The translations under genes were made by a program, and so were the position numbers. Positions 9,043 through 17,796 of a stretch of 64,000 nucleotides of DNA are shown piece after piece. Below the pieces are notes generated by a model that ran no database searches, was not told where the DNA came from, and saw only the letters and a program-made list of their open reading frames with translations. Source of the stretch: a bacterium (GTDB lineage: Bacteria > Vulcanimicrobiota > Vulcanimicrobiia > Vulcanimicrobiales > Vulcanimicrobiaceae); contig JAKBKY010000004.1 of NCBI GenBank assembly GCA_021832345.1, positions 1-64,000 on the forward strand. Reading direction: 5' to 3'. The number at the start of each line of letters is the position of its first letter. The stretch's first letter is position 1.

Positions 9043-9501
9043 TTAGAGTGGAGCGCGACAGAGTACGCTCGTAAACGCCCGCTTCACGGCGGCTGCGAAT
9101 GGGGTGCCGCTCGGGCGGCGATACTCCACCAGGATCGCGTGGCGCCCGCGCACGACAAATCCGAGGTCCAGCAGTTGGGCGCTCGAGCCTGGGAGACGAA
9201 ACTTCAAGACGCCCGCCATGCCCGGGCACGGCGGGTAGGGCACAGTGGCGAGCAGGTGTGCGCCGGGATGGCGGATGATCACGCCGAGTGCCTCCTGGGT
9301 GGAGAGATCTCTCGGCGATTCGGAGAACGGCATCGTCCGGCGCTCGTAGCTCTGCGTACCGTGAGTCCACTGCGCCTGTCCTGCGACCACCTCTCGCTGC
9401 CAGCCGATCGGATGGTCGCTCGCTTTGCCGGCGCAACCGGCCATCAGTGTCGAAACGGCGACCAGAACCAAGGCACGAGGAAGAGTTGAAGCCTTCACCA
9501 T
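9043..9501 (-). CDS. Predicted lipoprotein of unknown function
   Basis: It encodes 152 residues beginning with a clear lipoprotein signal peptide: Lys3, a hydrophobic core and the lipobox LMAGC with the acylated Cys near residue 22. The mature part of about 130 residues looks like a mixed alpha/beta domain (ALGVIIRHPGAHLLA, GVLKFRLPGSSAQLLDLGFVV) and ends with two separated cysteines, one in PPCPG and one near the C-terminus. I do not recognise the family. Its start codon is only 12 bases from the divergently read rqcH start, so the two promoters must overlap or lie within each other's genes. Confidence 0.72.
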   Translation of the reverse strand: MVKASTLPRALVLVAVSTLMAGCAGKASDHPIGWQREVVAGQAQWTHGTQSYERRTMPFSESPRDLSTQEALGVIIRHPGAHLLATVPYPPCPGMAGVLKFRLPGSSAQLLDLGFVVRGRHAILVEYRRPSGTPFAAAVKRAFTSVLCRAPL

Positions 9502-9513
9502 GACAGTATTCCC

Positions 9514-11091
9514 ATGCTGACCGACTGGCTCGCGATCCTGCGCACAGCCACCGACCTACGCCTTGCGTTACGGGGCGCGCGCGTCCTTGAGGTCGGCATC
9601 GACCCTGCCGGCCGGCTGGTCATCGCGCTGCGCACGCCCGGTGGCACCCGACACCTGGTGATCGCCCTATTCGCTAGCCCACCGCTGCTCTGGCTACGCG
9701 ACGCAGACGCGCAGCCGTTACGCCTGGAGCCGGGCTTCGTCAGGACGGCCGACCGCACGATGCGCCGGATGGTGGTTGCCGGCGTACGGGCCAGGCGTGG
9801 GGATCGTCTCCTGCGCTTCGACCTCACATCACGCTCAAGTTTCGGTGTCAGCGACGACCTCGCATTCGTGCTAGAACTGGTTCCTCGCTTCGGCAATGCG
9901 ATTCTGCTGAAGGGCGAAACGATCGTGACCGCGGCCAAGACCTTCTCCTTGAGCGAGAATCCCGTTCGCGTGGTGCAGATCGGCGGCGCTTACACCCCAC
10001 CGCCACGGCACGAGGACCCGGACGGCTTGCCGCGCCTCCTGCACGAGAGTCTCGCTCTCCATCCGGCCGCGCGCGATGCGTCCTTGGCGATGGCTCTGGC
10101 CGCCGCGAACGATCCGACGCAGCCGGTCCTCGTCTACGAACGCGATGCTCGCATCGTTGCCGCCTACCCAACGCCCCTGGCCCAGTTTGGCGAGTCTGCG
10201 CCCAGGAGCATGCCCTCCATGCCGGCTGCCTTTGCGGCGTACAGCGAACAGGCACAAGCACTCGATGCGAGCCGAACGCACGAACGGGTCCGCACGACCT
10301 TGCTGCGCCGCATGCGCGAGAAACGACGCGCGTTGCGTACGGAGCATCTGTCTCTCGAACAGCGCCGTAGCCAAGCGCTCGAGCGCGACACGTTACGCGC
10401 TCAGGGGCAGGCTCTTCTTCATCATCTCTACGAGTTGGAGCCGAGCGAACAACAAGACGCCAAAGAGCGCGCCGCCCGGCTCTTCGCCCGCTATCGCAAA
10501 GCGGGCAGTTCCCTTGCACACATCGAGCGACGCCTCGCGCAACTCGACGCCCAGCTCGAAGCGTTGGACGCACTAAGCTGGGAACTCGAGCGGGCCGACG
10601 CACACACGCTCGGCGATGTCGAAGAGGCGCTCGACGCTCTGCTCGGCCGGCCCGGCAACGCCCAGGGTCGCCCACGGTGCCGCAAGCACCGAGCCCGACT
10701 GCCCTGGGTCTTTGAGCTGGAGCCCGGCGTACGCGTCTACGTCGGCCGCTCGCCGACGGAGAACGCCGAGATCACCTTCCGCATCGCCAAAGCGCACGAC
10801 TGGTGGTTTCACGCGCGAGGCGCGCCCGGAGCTCATGTCATCTTACAACGCGACGATCGCCAGGCTCCGTCGCAGGCACAACTGGAGGCCGCGGCTGCGG
10901 TGGCCGCCCTCCATTCTAGAGCGACGAAGAGCCAGTGGGTGGCCGTTGATTATACGCAACGTCGCTACGTCCGCAAAGCACCGGCATCGCCCCCGGGCCT
11001 CGTCTTCTACACGCAGGCGCAGACGCTGACCGTCGCGCCTGCGCCGCCGCCGGTCCCTAGCGAAGACGCTCCTCGCACGCGGCCCAATTGA
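9514..11091 (+). CDS. rqcH: Rqc2-homolog NFACT protein RqcH (alanine-tailing factor)
   Basis: RqcH binds stalled 50S subunits carrying peptidyl-tRNA and recruits tRNA-Ala to add C-terminal alanine tails that mark stalled nascent chains for degradation. The protein has 525 residues in the canonical order: an NFACT-N domain (about 1-200) containing RRGDRLLRF, whose Asp-Arg pair fits the DR motif needed for tRNA recruitment; a long Arg/Glu/Gln-rich coiled coil (about 255-370); and an NFACT-R domain with VYVGRSPTENAEITF and HDWWFHARGAPGAHVIL. ClpXP, encoded later in this window, degrades alanine-tailed proteins in other bacteria. The 3' end overlaps the convergent superoxide dismutase gene by 35 bases. 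The ATG at 9514 has no strong ribosome-binding site. Confidence 0.92.
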   Translation: MLTDWLAILRTATDLRLALRGARVLEVGIDPAGRLVIALRTPGGTRHLVIALFASPPLLWLRDADAQPLRLEPGFVRTADRTMRRMVVAGVRARRGDRLLRFDLTSRSSFGVSDDLAFVLELVPRFGNAILLKGETIVTAAKTFSLSENPVRVVQIGGAYTPPPRHEDPDGLPRLLHESLALHPAARDASLAMALAAANDPTQPVLVYERDARIVAAYPTPLAQFGESAPRSMPSMPAAFAAYSEQAQALDASRTHERVRTTLLRRMREKRRALRTEHLSLEQRRSQALERDTLRAQGQALLHHLYELEPSEQQDAKERAARLFARYRKAGSSLAHIERRLAQLDAQLEALDALSWELERADAHTLGDVEEALDALLGRPGNAQGRPRCRKHRARLPWVFELEPGVRVYVGRSPTENAEITFRIAKAHDWWFHARGAPGAHVILQRDDRQAPSQAQLEAAAAVAALHSRATKSQWVAVDYTQRRYVRKAPASPPGLVFYTQAQTLTVAPAPPPVPSEDAPRTRPN

Positions 11092-11644
11092 GATTGGCAA
11101 AGAATGCCTCGATATACTTACTGCGTTCCGCCGGTTTATAGTCGCGAATGTAGGCGTGTTCCCAGACATCGAGGACAACGATCGGCTTAAAGCCTGCCAC
11201 GTTGCCGTTCTCATGTTCGGCGATCCAGTGGTTGGTGATCTGTCCGTTCGTCGTATCGAGATAGGCAATCACCCAGCCGATGCCGCGCATCCCGCCAACC
11301 GCCATGAAGTCTTTCTTCCAGGCGTCGAAACCACCAAATGCTTCACCCAAGGCATCATGAAGCTTGCCGGCCTTGAGATCCTGCGGATGCTTCGTGAGGT
11401 TGTCGAAGTAGTACTCATGCAACCGCATACCGTTGTACTCAAAGCCTAGGCGTCGAACGAGTTCGGCATAGGCAGGATCGGCGCCGGCGTTCTTGCCGGC
11501 CGCGCGGATCTCGGTCAAGCGCTCGTTGAGCAGGTTGGTGTTCTTTACGTAGCCTTCGTAGAGGCCGAAATGAACGCCAAGCGTGTCGTCGGAGATGCCC
11601 TCCAGGCCCAACAGATCCCATTTCTTCGGCGTGTAGGTTTTCAT
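11057..11644 (-). CDS. Superoxide dismutase, Fe/Mn family
   Basis: It converts superoxide to hydrogen peroxide and oxygen in the cytoplasm. The protein has 195 residues and no signal peptide. The four metal ligands are visible: His25 in GVHFGL, His76 in RLHEYYF, and Asp159 and His163 in VLDVWEHAYIRDY. The last block is the family fingerprint (DxWEHAY). Iron versus manganese preference cannot be read safely from the sequence. A good ribosome-binding site (GGAAGAG) precedes the ATG. About 175 bases separate it from the oxidoreductase gene; that gap contains no gene I can support but could hold its promoter. Confidence 0.95.
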   Translation of the reverse strand: MKTYTPKKWDLLGLEGISDDTLGVHFGLYEGYVKNTNLLNERLTEIRAAGKNAGADPAYAELVRRLGFEYNGMRLHEYYFDNLTKHPQDLKAGKLHDALGEAFGGFDAWKKDFMAVGGMRGIGWVIAYLDTTNGQITNHWIAEHENGNVAGFKPIVVLDVWEHAYIRDYKPAERSKYIEAFFANLNWAACEERLR

Positions 11645-11819
11645 CGTATGCTCTTCCTTCGTAGCGATGCGAACGTCTTCAAGATCGTCATTTTCTTCTT
11701 CAGATCGTTAAGGACACCTCGATACATCCAGGCACTCGTCTTGAACCCTCGGAGAACGCACCTGCTTCGTCGTGTGTTCAGTCACAGATCACGCTGTAGA
11801 TGCTCCCGGGCACCTGGAT

Positions 11820-12806
11820 TTATCGAGGCGCCCTTAAGATGATCTTGCCGATATGGAGATTGGCCTCCAACCGGCGATGGGCATCCGCTGCCTGCGACAA
11901 CGGAAAGGTCGTATCCACGACCGGCCGTATCGTTTCTCGACGCTCCAGGTGGGGCCAGATACGCTCGCGCAAACCGGCCGCAATGGCCGCCTTCTGCGTA
12001 GCCGTCCTCGGTCGCAGGCTCGAGCCGAAGATGGAGGCCCGCCGCGCCAGCAGTGCACCGATATCCAGCTCAACGCGAGCGCCCAGCATCGTCGAGATGC
12101 AGGCGATACGACCGTCCAAAGCGATGCAGCCGAGATCCCGAGCTATCGAATCACCGCCCAGTGTCTCCAAGATGACATCGACGCCGTGGCCACCGGTAGC
12201 GGCCATCACCTGCGTCTCCAGCCCCGGCGCGCGCGAGTCCAGCGCGATCTCGGCCCCGAGATCCAAACACGCCTGGCGTTTCTCCTGCGTCCCCGCAGTT
12301 GCGATAACTCGAACCCCGAGCGCGCGGGCAAACATGAGGGCCGTCGTGCCGATTCCACCACCGGCCGCATGCACCAGGAGGATCTCACCGCCCTGTAAGG
12401 CCGCGCGAGTCAGCAAGTTATCGAAGACCGTAAAGGCATTCTCAGGCAAGGAGGCCGCCTCGATACAACTCCAGCCTTCCGGGAGAGGCAAGACCTGGCC
12501 GTTAGGCACGGCGACAAACTGCGCGTATGCGCCGCCGTTGCAGAGCGCACACACCCGCTCACCGAGGCGAGCGTCGGGGACGCCCTCACCAACCGCGCAG
12601 ATCGTACCGGCACACTCAAGGCCGAGGATGGGGTTCGCGCCTTGCGGGGGAGGATAGCGCCCCGCTCGTTGCAGCGCATCGGCACGGCAGACCCCTGCCG
12701 CCTCGACTGCGATCAACACGTCGCCCGGCCCCGGCTGCGGCGTGGGTACTTCCGCAAGTGTCAGCACCTCGGGGCCTCCCGGTTGCGAGACGATAATGGC
12801 CTGCAT
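11820..12806 (-). CDS. NAD(P)H quinone oxidoreductase, PIG3-like zinc-independent MDR family
   Basis: This is a 328-residue medium-chain dehydrogenase/reductase. It begins MQAIIVSQPGGPEVL, the typical opening of quinone reductases of the Qor/PIG3 group, with GLECAGTICAVGEGV in the catalytic domain and the nucleotide-binding motif HAAGGGIGTTALMFARALG in the Rossmann domain. The structural and catalytic zinc cysteines of alcohol dehydrogenases are missing, which argues for a one- or two-electron quinone or enone reductase. An AGGGAAAGG motif precedes the ATG. A dyad (arms 11808-11815 and 11826-11833) spans the stop codon and could form a hairpin, but it has no U-run. The gene may share an oxidative-stress role with the adjacent superoxide dismutase; that is inference. 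Confidence 0.88.
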   Translation of the reverse strand: MQAIIVSQPGGPEVLTLAEVPTPQPGPGDVLIAVEAAGVCRADALQRAGRYPPPQGANPILGLECAGTICAVGEGVPDARLGERVCALCNGGAYAQFVAVPNGQVLPLPEGWSCIEAASLPENAFTVFDNLLTRAALQGGEILLVHAAGGGIGTTALMFARALGVRVIATAGTQEKRQACLDLGAEIALDSRAPGLETQVMAATGGHGVDVILETLGGDSIARDLGCIALDGRIACISTMLGARVELDIGALLARRASIFGSSLRPRTATQKAAIAAGLRERIWPHLERRETIRPVVDTTFPLSQAADAHRRLEANLHIGKIILRAPR

Positions 12807-13222
12807 AGACCTTTCCCTGGACCCAAGCGATTCCGTCTCCGGTTTCAGCGTCTTCGAAATCTAAGCCGTAGTTCTTTCGGCCTAGGATGTCCTGACCGAG
12901 GCGAAGACCAGCACTGAAGGGTCAGGGCGTGCCTTGACAGCCAGATTCGGTCGTAACCACACCCGCGACTTCCAGGCCGGTCCAGGCACCGCCCTGACCC
13001 TTCGGCCCCCACCGGCCCGGAAGTCCGGTCATGGGTGCCGAATAGGGCCGCAAACGCCCCATACGGAGCGTCGGGTAGTATTCCGTGCAACTCACTAACT
13101 TGGACAACCGAACCGTTTCCGAATCGCTGGCACACTTTTCCGTTGCTGGCACGATGCTGTACGATCCGTCGATGCAAAATGCTGGGCAGGCAGCGACGGC
13201 CGCGCTAACGATTTTGGAGAGC
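12807..13222. other. Intergenic left flank of the methylase-HerA-NurA island
   Basis: About 415 bases between the oxidoreductase and the first island gene. Overlapping short frames exist on both strands, but none resembles a known protein and none has consistent coding character. The region holds an inverted repeat at 12916-13003 (listed separately). The promoter of the island operon must lie here, because the operon is the first plus-strand unit after a minus-strand gene, but I cannot identify convincing -35 and -10 boxes. The methylase frame is open back to 13085; the codons before 13223 do not look like methylase sequence. Confidence 0.4.
12916..13003. repeat. Inverted repeat with arms of about 19-20 bases
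   Basis: The left arm at 12916-12934 and the right arm at 12984-13003 are complementary except for one extra base in the right arm, separated by 49 bases. The arms contain GGGTCAGGGC and its complement. No U-run follows on either strand, so a simple rho-independent terminator is unlikely. It could be the end of a vanished element or an island boundary structure. Confidence 0.5.
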
Positions 13223-14254
13223 ATGTCGATCGCAATTCAGTTCCCGAATCGCGCCGCTCGCCAGCAGCCGCGCCGTACGCCATGGATCCCATCTGCCGCA
13301 GAGTGGATGAATCTCCGGCTCATCTCCCACAAGGCTGACGTGAGCCCGCTCCGCTACCCCGGCGGAAAGCGGAAACTGGCTGTGCTTGTCGGTCAGATAT
13401 TTGCGCGAGCCCAAACCAAGCCTCAACTCCTCGTCGAGCCCTTCGCTGGGGGTGCCTCAGTTGCGATCTCTTTGCTTGAGGCCGGCTTCGTTGAAAACAT
13501 CGCGCTCTCGGATGCCGACGAACTCGTCGCTTCGTTCTGGAAGACCGTATTCTCCGATCAGGCTGAGGAATTGGCCCGGATGGTAAAACGCACAAAGGTT
13601 TCAATTTCCGAACGTAAGCGCATTATCGCTTCGCGACCGCGAACGACGCTGAACCTTGCTTTCAAATGTCTATTCATGAATCGGACAAGTTTTTCAGGCA
13701 TCCTTCACGACAATGCCGGGGTCGTCGGCGGCAAGAAGCAGCGTAGCGAATACAAGATCGGCTGCCGCTTCAACCAGGAACGCCTGGCGCAGCGGATTCG
13801 CACACTTTCCGCACTCCGGCATCGCGTGACGTTTGTCGAATGCCAATCATACGAGCAGACCATCGCCATGGTCGTTGCAATGGAGAGCACGCAACGAGCA
13901 CCGGAAACGGTCTTCTGGTATTTCGATCCTCCATTCTTCGAACGCGCCGATCGGCTCTACCGGAAGGTCTTTAAGGATGCCGACCACATCACGTTCCGGA
14001 ATTGGCTAGGCTGCATTCCTGGCCACTTCGTCCTATCGTACGACGACGTTAAGGCGTCCGCAGAACTCTACGGTGACGATCCGCGCCTCATGCGACTCGG
14101 CATGCAGTATGTCGGCGGAGCGGCAAGTGAACGCCCGTTGGTCTCCGAGTTGATCATCTCCGACCTAATGCCGAACGGCGGCACCAAGATCTCCATCAAC
14201 CACAAGACGCGCTCGGTTCTGAACGCCAACACAACGAGAAGGAATAGAAGGTAA
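13223..14254 (+). CDS. D12-class DNA N6-adenine methyltransferase
   Basis: This enzyme is expected to transfer methyl from S-adenosylmethionine to adenine N6 in a short DNA target. With the chosen start it has 343 residues. Visible motifs are LRYPGGKRKLA (about 43-53, the N-terminal SAM-contact block of the Dam/D12 family), the SAM-binding motif I VEPFAGGAS (71-79), LNLAFKCLFMNRTSFSGI (143-160) and the catalytic motif IV DPPF (235-238). A Phe in place of the usual Tyr still fits the D/N-PP-Y/F/W pattern. I chose the ATG at 13223 because GGAGA lies just upstream. It opens a five-gene operon; its TAA overlaps the herA ATG (TAATG). No paired restriction endonuclease of a classical type II system is present, which points to a modification role inside a larger system. 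Confidence 0.85.
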   Translation: MSIAIQFPNRAARQQPRRTPWIPSAAEWMNLRLISHKADVSPLRYPGGKRKLAVLVGQIFARAQTKPQLLVEPFAGGASVAISLLEAGFVENIALSDADELVASFWKTVFSDQAEELARMVKRTKVSISERKRIIASRPRTTLNLAFKCLFMNRTSFSGILHDNAGVVGGKKQRSEYKIGCRFNQERLAQRIRTLSALRHRVTFVECQSYEQTIAMVVAMESTQRAPETVFWYFDPPFFERADRLYRKVFKDADHITFRNWLGCIPGHFVLSYDDVKASAELYGDDPRLMRLGMQYVGGAASERPLVSELIISDLMPNGGTKISINHKTRSVLNANTTRRNRR

Positions 14255-16395
14255 TGGATTCGATTGCGAAAACGACCGCCGGTCTCCTGGAACTGCCAAC
14301 ACTCGTGGCAGATCCGGAGAGTACGCATGTTGGCTTCATCATCCACATGACTTATGACAAGGTTACGGTGTTGACCAACGACCAGTGGAAACACCGGTGC
14401 GGCGGCGTTCCGCAGAATTCGTTCCTTGTAGCCGCTTCGTTCGACCCGGCAAATTTCGAAACGACACCCGAGGAAGACCGGACAGTCGTTCTCTTGCGCG
14501 CCATCGGCCCCAAGTCACTACCGCAGGATAACGATACCCTCAAGTCCATCATCGAGAAGTACCAACGGGCTACGCAGGTTCAGGCCACCGACCAACATGA
14601 CGGATTCGAACGCATCACGCTCTCCCGACTTCAATACTCCGGCATGGAATGCCATATCCTAGGCTCGTTTCAGTCCGATGCCGTCGGGCGACTCACAATG
14701 GGCTCCGACGTCGAAGATTTCTTCGCCGTAGCGCGACTGCGTGTCTACAAGCCAACGCCGAAGGTCCTCGAACGGATCGTCAACTTCATCGCTCCCGACC
14801 GCGTCGCCAAGGCCGAAGAGACGGCGAAACTACTCCTCGGGTCAATGCCCCAGCCCATTCCGATCGGCAACGTCCGCTACACGTCTTCCAATGCCGTGCA
14901 GCGTGCCAACAAAGCCGACGTGCCGGTCCGCATCCAGCCTCTCGATTTCCTCGCACGCCGGACCGCGGTCTACGGCATGACTCGCACGGGTAAGTCGAAC
15001 ACCGTGAAGACGATGGTCGCATCGGTCGCGACCGTTGCAAAAAAGGCGAGAGTCAAAATCGGCCAAATCATCTTCGATATCAAAGGCGAGTACGCGAACG
15101 CCAACGGCAAGGACGATGGTTCCTCACTGGCTGAAGCCCTGGGCGGTGATGTCGTGCGCTACCGCGCACTCCAGAAAACGGGATTCCGCGACCTGCGAGA
15201 CAATTTCTACCAATCGCTGACGTCCGGATTGATGACGCTGCAGTACCTCCTCGCAAATGATCCGGCTAACAGCGGTTCCGACATAGGCACCCTTATCGCT
15301 CTCTCGTTAGACGAGCCGACCAAGGAGAAGTTTCCAGACCAGAGGGCGTTCGAGGGAGCCCAGAAGCGACACGCAAAGCAAGTCGCAATCTATAAGGCCA
15401 TTCTCTACAAGGCCGGCCTGACACCAACCGCAGCCGACAACAAGGTCACGTTCGACATCGGCAAGGGTGTTTATCAGCAAATGCACAATCATAGCCACGT
15501 CGCAGGCACATCGTGCGATAGATCCTGTTCAAATGCGGACCAAAGGGCTGATCATGCAAAAGCCATCCTGGGAGACCCTTCGACAGGTATAACGCTGGAT
15601 GAAGCAGTGGATCTGCTCATCAAAATTCGGAACGTCAACAAAGACTCCGCCATCGCTAGTTCAACGAAGGGCAAGAACTGGGTCAATGAAACGGAGCGCG
15701 GGCTGCTCAATCTGCTCTTTGGCGAGGCAGATACGGGAGCCAAAATCCGCTCGGCAAAAGTCATCGGCAACGCCATTCAGATTTGGCACTCGCCGACCGG
15801 TAGCGACGACGTTCCACGCGATGTCTATAACTTTCTCAAGCAGGGACAAATCGTCATCATCGACCTTTCCGTTGGACCAGAATCCACGCGCAAGAGCAAG
15901 GCCGAAGCAATTGCCAACTACATGCTCAATCAGGCTCTCACGACAATGGCCGATGAGAAAGAGCCTCCGCTTGTCATGATGTACGTCGAAGAAGCCCACA
16001 ACCTCATCGGCTCGAAGGCTGAAATCGACTCGACGTGGCCTCGCATCGCGAAGGAAGGCGCGGCGATGAATATCGGGCTCGTATACTGCACGCAAGAGCC
16101 GTCGTCAATCCACGCTAACATCATGGCAAACACGGAGAACTTCTTCGTCACCCACCTGAACAACGATGACGAAATCAAGACCATCAGCAAATTCTACGAT
16201 TTCGGCGATTTCGCGGCCGTCATAAAGAAGGCTACGGATGTCGGCTTCTCCCGTATCAAGACGCTCTCTTCGTCGTTCGTCGTACCCACGCAGATTCTGC
16301 AGTTCAAACCCGACATGGTCAAAGCCGAATACGATGCGGCCGGCAAGAAGCCCGAAGAAATCAAGCCACCCACCAACGGAGCCGCCGGAGCCTAA
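14254..16395 (+). CDS. herA: HerA-family hexameric DNA-translocating ATPase (DUF87)
   Basis: HerA is an FtsK/HerA-superfamily motor that moves along DNA and normally works with the nuclease NurA. The protein has 713 residues. The N-terminal 200 residues form the HAS-barrel-like region. The Walker A motif is GMTRTGKSNT (241-250, Lys247), followed by IGQIIFDIKGEY. The Walker B motif is VMMYVEEAHNLIG (574-586) with tandem acidic residues 579-580. A glutamine sensor lies in YCTQEPSS (611-618), and the C-terminal conserved block is FFVTHLNNDDE (630-640). About 330 residues separate Walker A and B, and this span contains an inserted segment with HNHSHVAGTSCDRSC that may bind metal. The start overlaps the methylase stop and only three bases separate its stop from nurA. 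Codon and base composition are lower in G+C than in the housekeeping genes. Confidence 0.9.
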   Translation: MDSIAKTTAGLLELPTLVADPESTHVGFIIHMTYDKVTVLTNDQWKHRCGGVPQNSFLVAASFDPANFETTPEEDRTVVLLRAIGPKSLPQDNDTLKSIIEKYQRATQVQATDQHDGFERITLSRLQYSGMECHILGSFQSDAVGRLTMGSDVEDFFAVARLRVYKPTPKVLERIVNFIAPDRVAKAEETAKLLLGSMPQPIPIGNVRYTSSNAVQRANKADVPVRIQPLDFLARRTAVYGMTRTGKSNTVKTMVASVATVAKKARVKIGQIIFDIKGEYANANGKDDGSSLAEALGGDVVRYRALQKTGFRDLRDNFYQSLTSGLMTLQYLLANDPANSGSDIGTLIALSLDEPTKEKFPDQRAFEGAQKRHAKQVAIYKAILYKAGLTPTAADNKVTFDIGKGVYQQMHNHSHVAGTSCDRSCSNADQRADHAKAILGDPSTGITLDEAVDLLIKIRNVNKDSAIASSTKGKNWVNETERGLLNLLFGEADTGAKIRSAKVIGNAIQIWHSPTGSDDVPRDVYNFLKQGQIVIIDLSVGPESTRKSKAEAIANYMLNQALTTMADEKEPPLVMMYVEEAHNLIGSKAEIDSTWPRIAKEGAAMNIGLVYCTQEPSSIHANIMANTENFFVTHLNNDDEIKTISKFYDFGDFAAVIKKATDVGFSRIKTLSSSFVVPTQILQFKPDMVKAEYDAAGKKPEEIKPPTNGAAGA

Positions 16396-16398
16396 TAC

Positions 16399-17796
16399 GT
16401 GTCGCCGTTTAATAATCAGCCGGCCGGCAAAACCGGCCACGAAGACATTCTCTGGAATCCCGAGATCATCCAGTACATGGAAACGTGGGCAGACGTTCCA
16501 AAACCGGAGACGGCAAAACTGGAGGGCATCTTTTCGAAGGCCCCAACCATTGGTGGCTATACGCCTGTCGTGCCCGAAGTCATCGTTGCGTTCGACGGAT
16601 CGCTTTACGAAGCATCGGCTGACCAGCATGAGCCGAGCCGGCGCGTCGGCTACATCAAAGTGGGTATGGTTGCGCTTAACGTCCAGAAATACCAGAGTCT
16701 TTCCGATCGCAACATGCCGTTCGTAGACCCTATGGCTGTCAATCGGCTTCAGGAACAGAACGCCATCAGCATGGCCCTCCCAAGCGCTTATCTAAAAGAG
16801 AAGGACTACGACTCGATTAGAGAGGGCTATCGAGCCGCCATCTTCCGCCACTACTCCAGTGACAACACTCGGATCGGCACTGACAAGCACACGATGCTCG
16901 ACACGGTCATCGATTTGCTCCGGATAAATCATGCGGTTGTAAATGATGGCGGGCTCGAAGTGACCATTCTTCCATCATGCCCGAGCGAAGACAACGTGTG
17001 CAAAGAGCAGAACGTCAAGGTTTCGCTGGTAGGAAAGAGCGCGTGCCCGGCCTGCAAAACGTCGCTCTTTGTCACCGATACGCTCCGCGTGTGGGAGTGC
17101 TTCAGTGAATTCTCCTCCAACCTGGAATCGTTCAACAGATTGATGCTCGCGACCGAAGGCATTGTTCTGGCACATTCGCTCCTCTTCTTCAAGAGAACGA
17201 ATCAATTATCGATCTTGTCAAATTTCGCCTTCGTCATGGACGGACCGCTATCAATCAGCGGCGAGGCTGCGAAGTTCCACGCACCCATCATGAGTCTCAT
17301 CAATCAATTGCAGATCGATATGATCGCGCAAAAGTTAGCGCCACCGCTCATTATGGGACTCACGAAAACCGGAATGTCCGTTGAGCATTTCATGGTAAGG
17401 AAGGAAGCCGTTCCCGACGGCATCGCCTTTCCGCTAACCGACGAATACCGTTACACCAACATCGTAGGCGGAAACGTGCGCACAAGACCATTCGGTGAGG
17501 AATTCTACTACGGCCAAGACGTCCTGCTCAAGACAGATGAAGGACGGCAATTTCTTATCTCGCTGCCATACCCGTGGGACTCGAAACAAGAGCAGGGATT
17601 CAAAAAGAATCGCTTCGATCTGACGCATTATCGGAACGTGGATACGGCTATCGGCATCATCAACATGTTCCAGTCCGACCTGTACGAAAATTCGATGGTC
17701 CCGGTAATCCTCGCCCACGAATACGCATCCATCAGCCTCACGCCGGGCGGCAAGATTCTCGACTTGGTTACGGCCAGAGCGCTCGGCGCAGCATGA
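16399..17796 (+). CDS. nurA: NurA-domain nuclease, partner of HerA
   Basis: NurA is a manganese-dependent 5'-3' exonuclease and single-strand endonuclease that forms a complex with HerA. The protein has 465 residues. The catalytic pattern is visible: VIVAFDGSL (Asp66), NFAFVMDGPLS (Asp281) and ILAHEYASISL (His440-Glu441), matching the family's three acidic blocks. An insertion with Cys194, Cys201, Cys216 and Cys219 (ending CPACK) looks like a zinc-binding knuckle not found in the archaeal enzymes I know. The gene follows herA immediately, and its TGA overlaps the next ATG (ATGA). Archaeal HerA-NurA acts with Mre11-Rad50 in end resection. The bacterial setting beside a methyltransferase suggests a defence or mobile-DNA role instead; that is inference. 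Confidence 0.82.
   Translation: MSPFNNQPAGKTGHEDILWNPEIIQYMETWADVPKPETAKLEGIFSKAPTIGGYTPVVPEVIVAFDGSLYEASADQHEPSRRVGYIKVGMVALNVQKYQSLSDRNMPFVDPMAVNRLQEQNAISMALPSAYLKEKDYDSIREGYRAAIFRHYSSDNTRIGTDKHTMLDTVIDLLRINHAVVNDGGLEVTILPSCPSEDNVCKEQNVKVSLVGKSACPACKTSLFVTDTLRVWECFSEFSSNLESFNRLMLATEGIVLAHSLLFFKRTNQLSILSNFAFVMDGPLSISGEAAKFHAPIMSLINQLQIDMIAQKLAPPLIMGLTKTGMSVEHFMVRKEAVPDGIAFPLTDEYRYTNIVGGNVRTRPFGEEFYYGQDVLLKTDEGRQFLISLPYPWDSKQEQGFKKNRFDLTHYRNVDTAIGIINMFQSDLYENSMVPVILAHEYASISLTPGGKILDLVTARALGAA

Noticed and set aside
11808-11833. Hairpin at the end of the quinone oxidoreductase gene as a terminator
   Set aside because: The stem of about eight pairs spans the stop codon and no U-run follows on either strand.
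13085-13222. Upstream extension of the methyltransferase
   Set aside because: The 46 extra residues do not resemble D12 methylases, and the ATG at 13223 has a good ribosome-binding site.
12922-13224. Minus-strand frame in the left island flank
   Set aside because: It overlaps the methylase 5' region and crosses the inverted repeat, has no family resemblance and no clear ribosome-binding site.
17574-17792. N-terminal extension of the small Cys-rich protein
   Set aside because: This part is a shadow of nurA; the start overlapping the nurA stop fits the coupling pattern of the operon.
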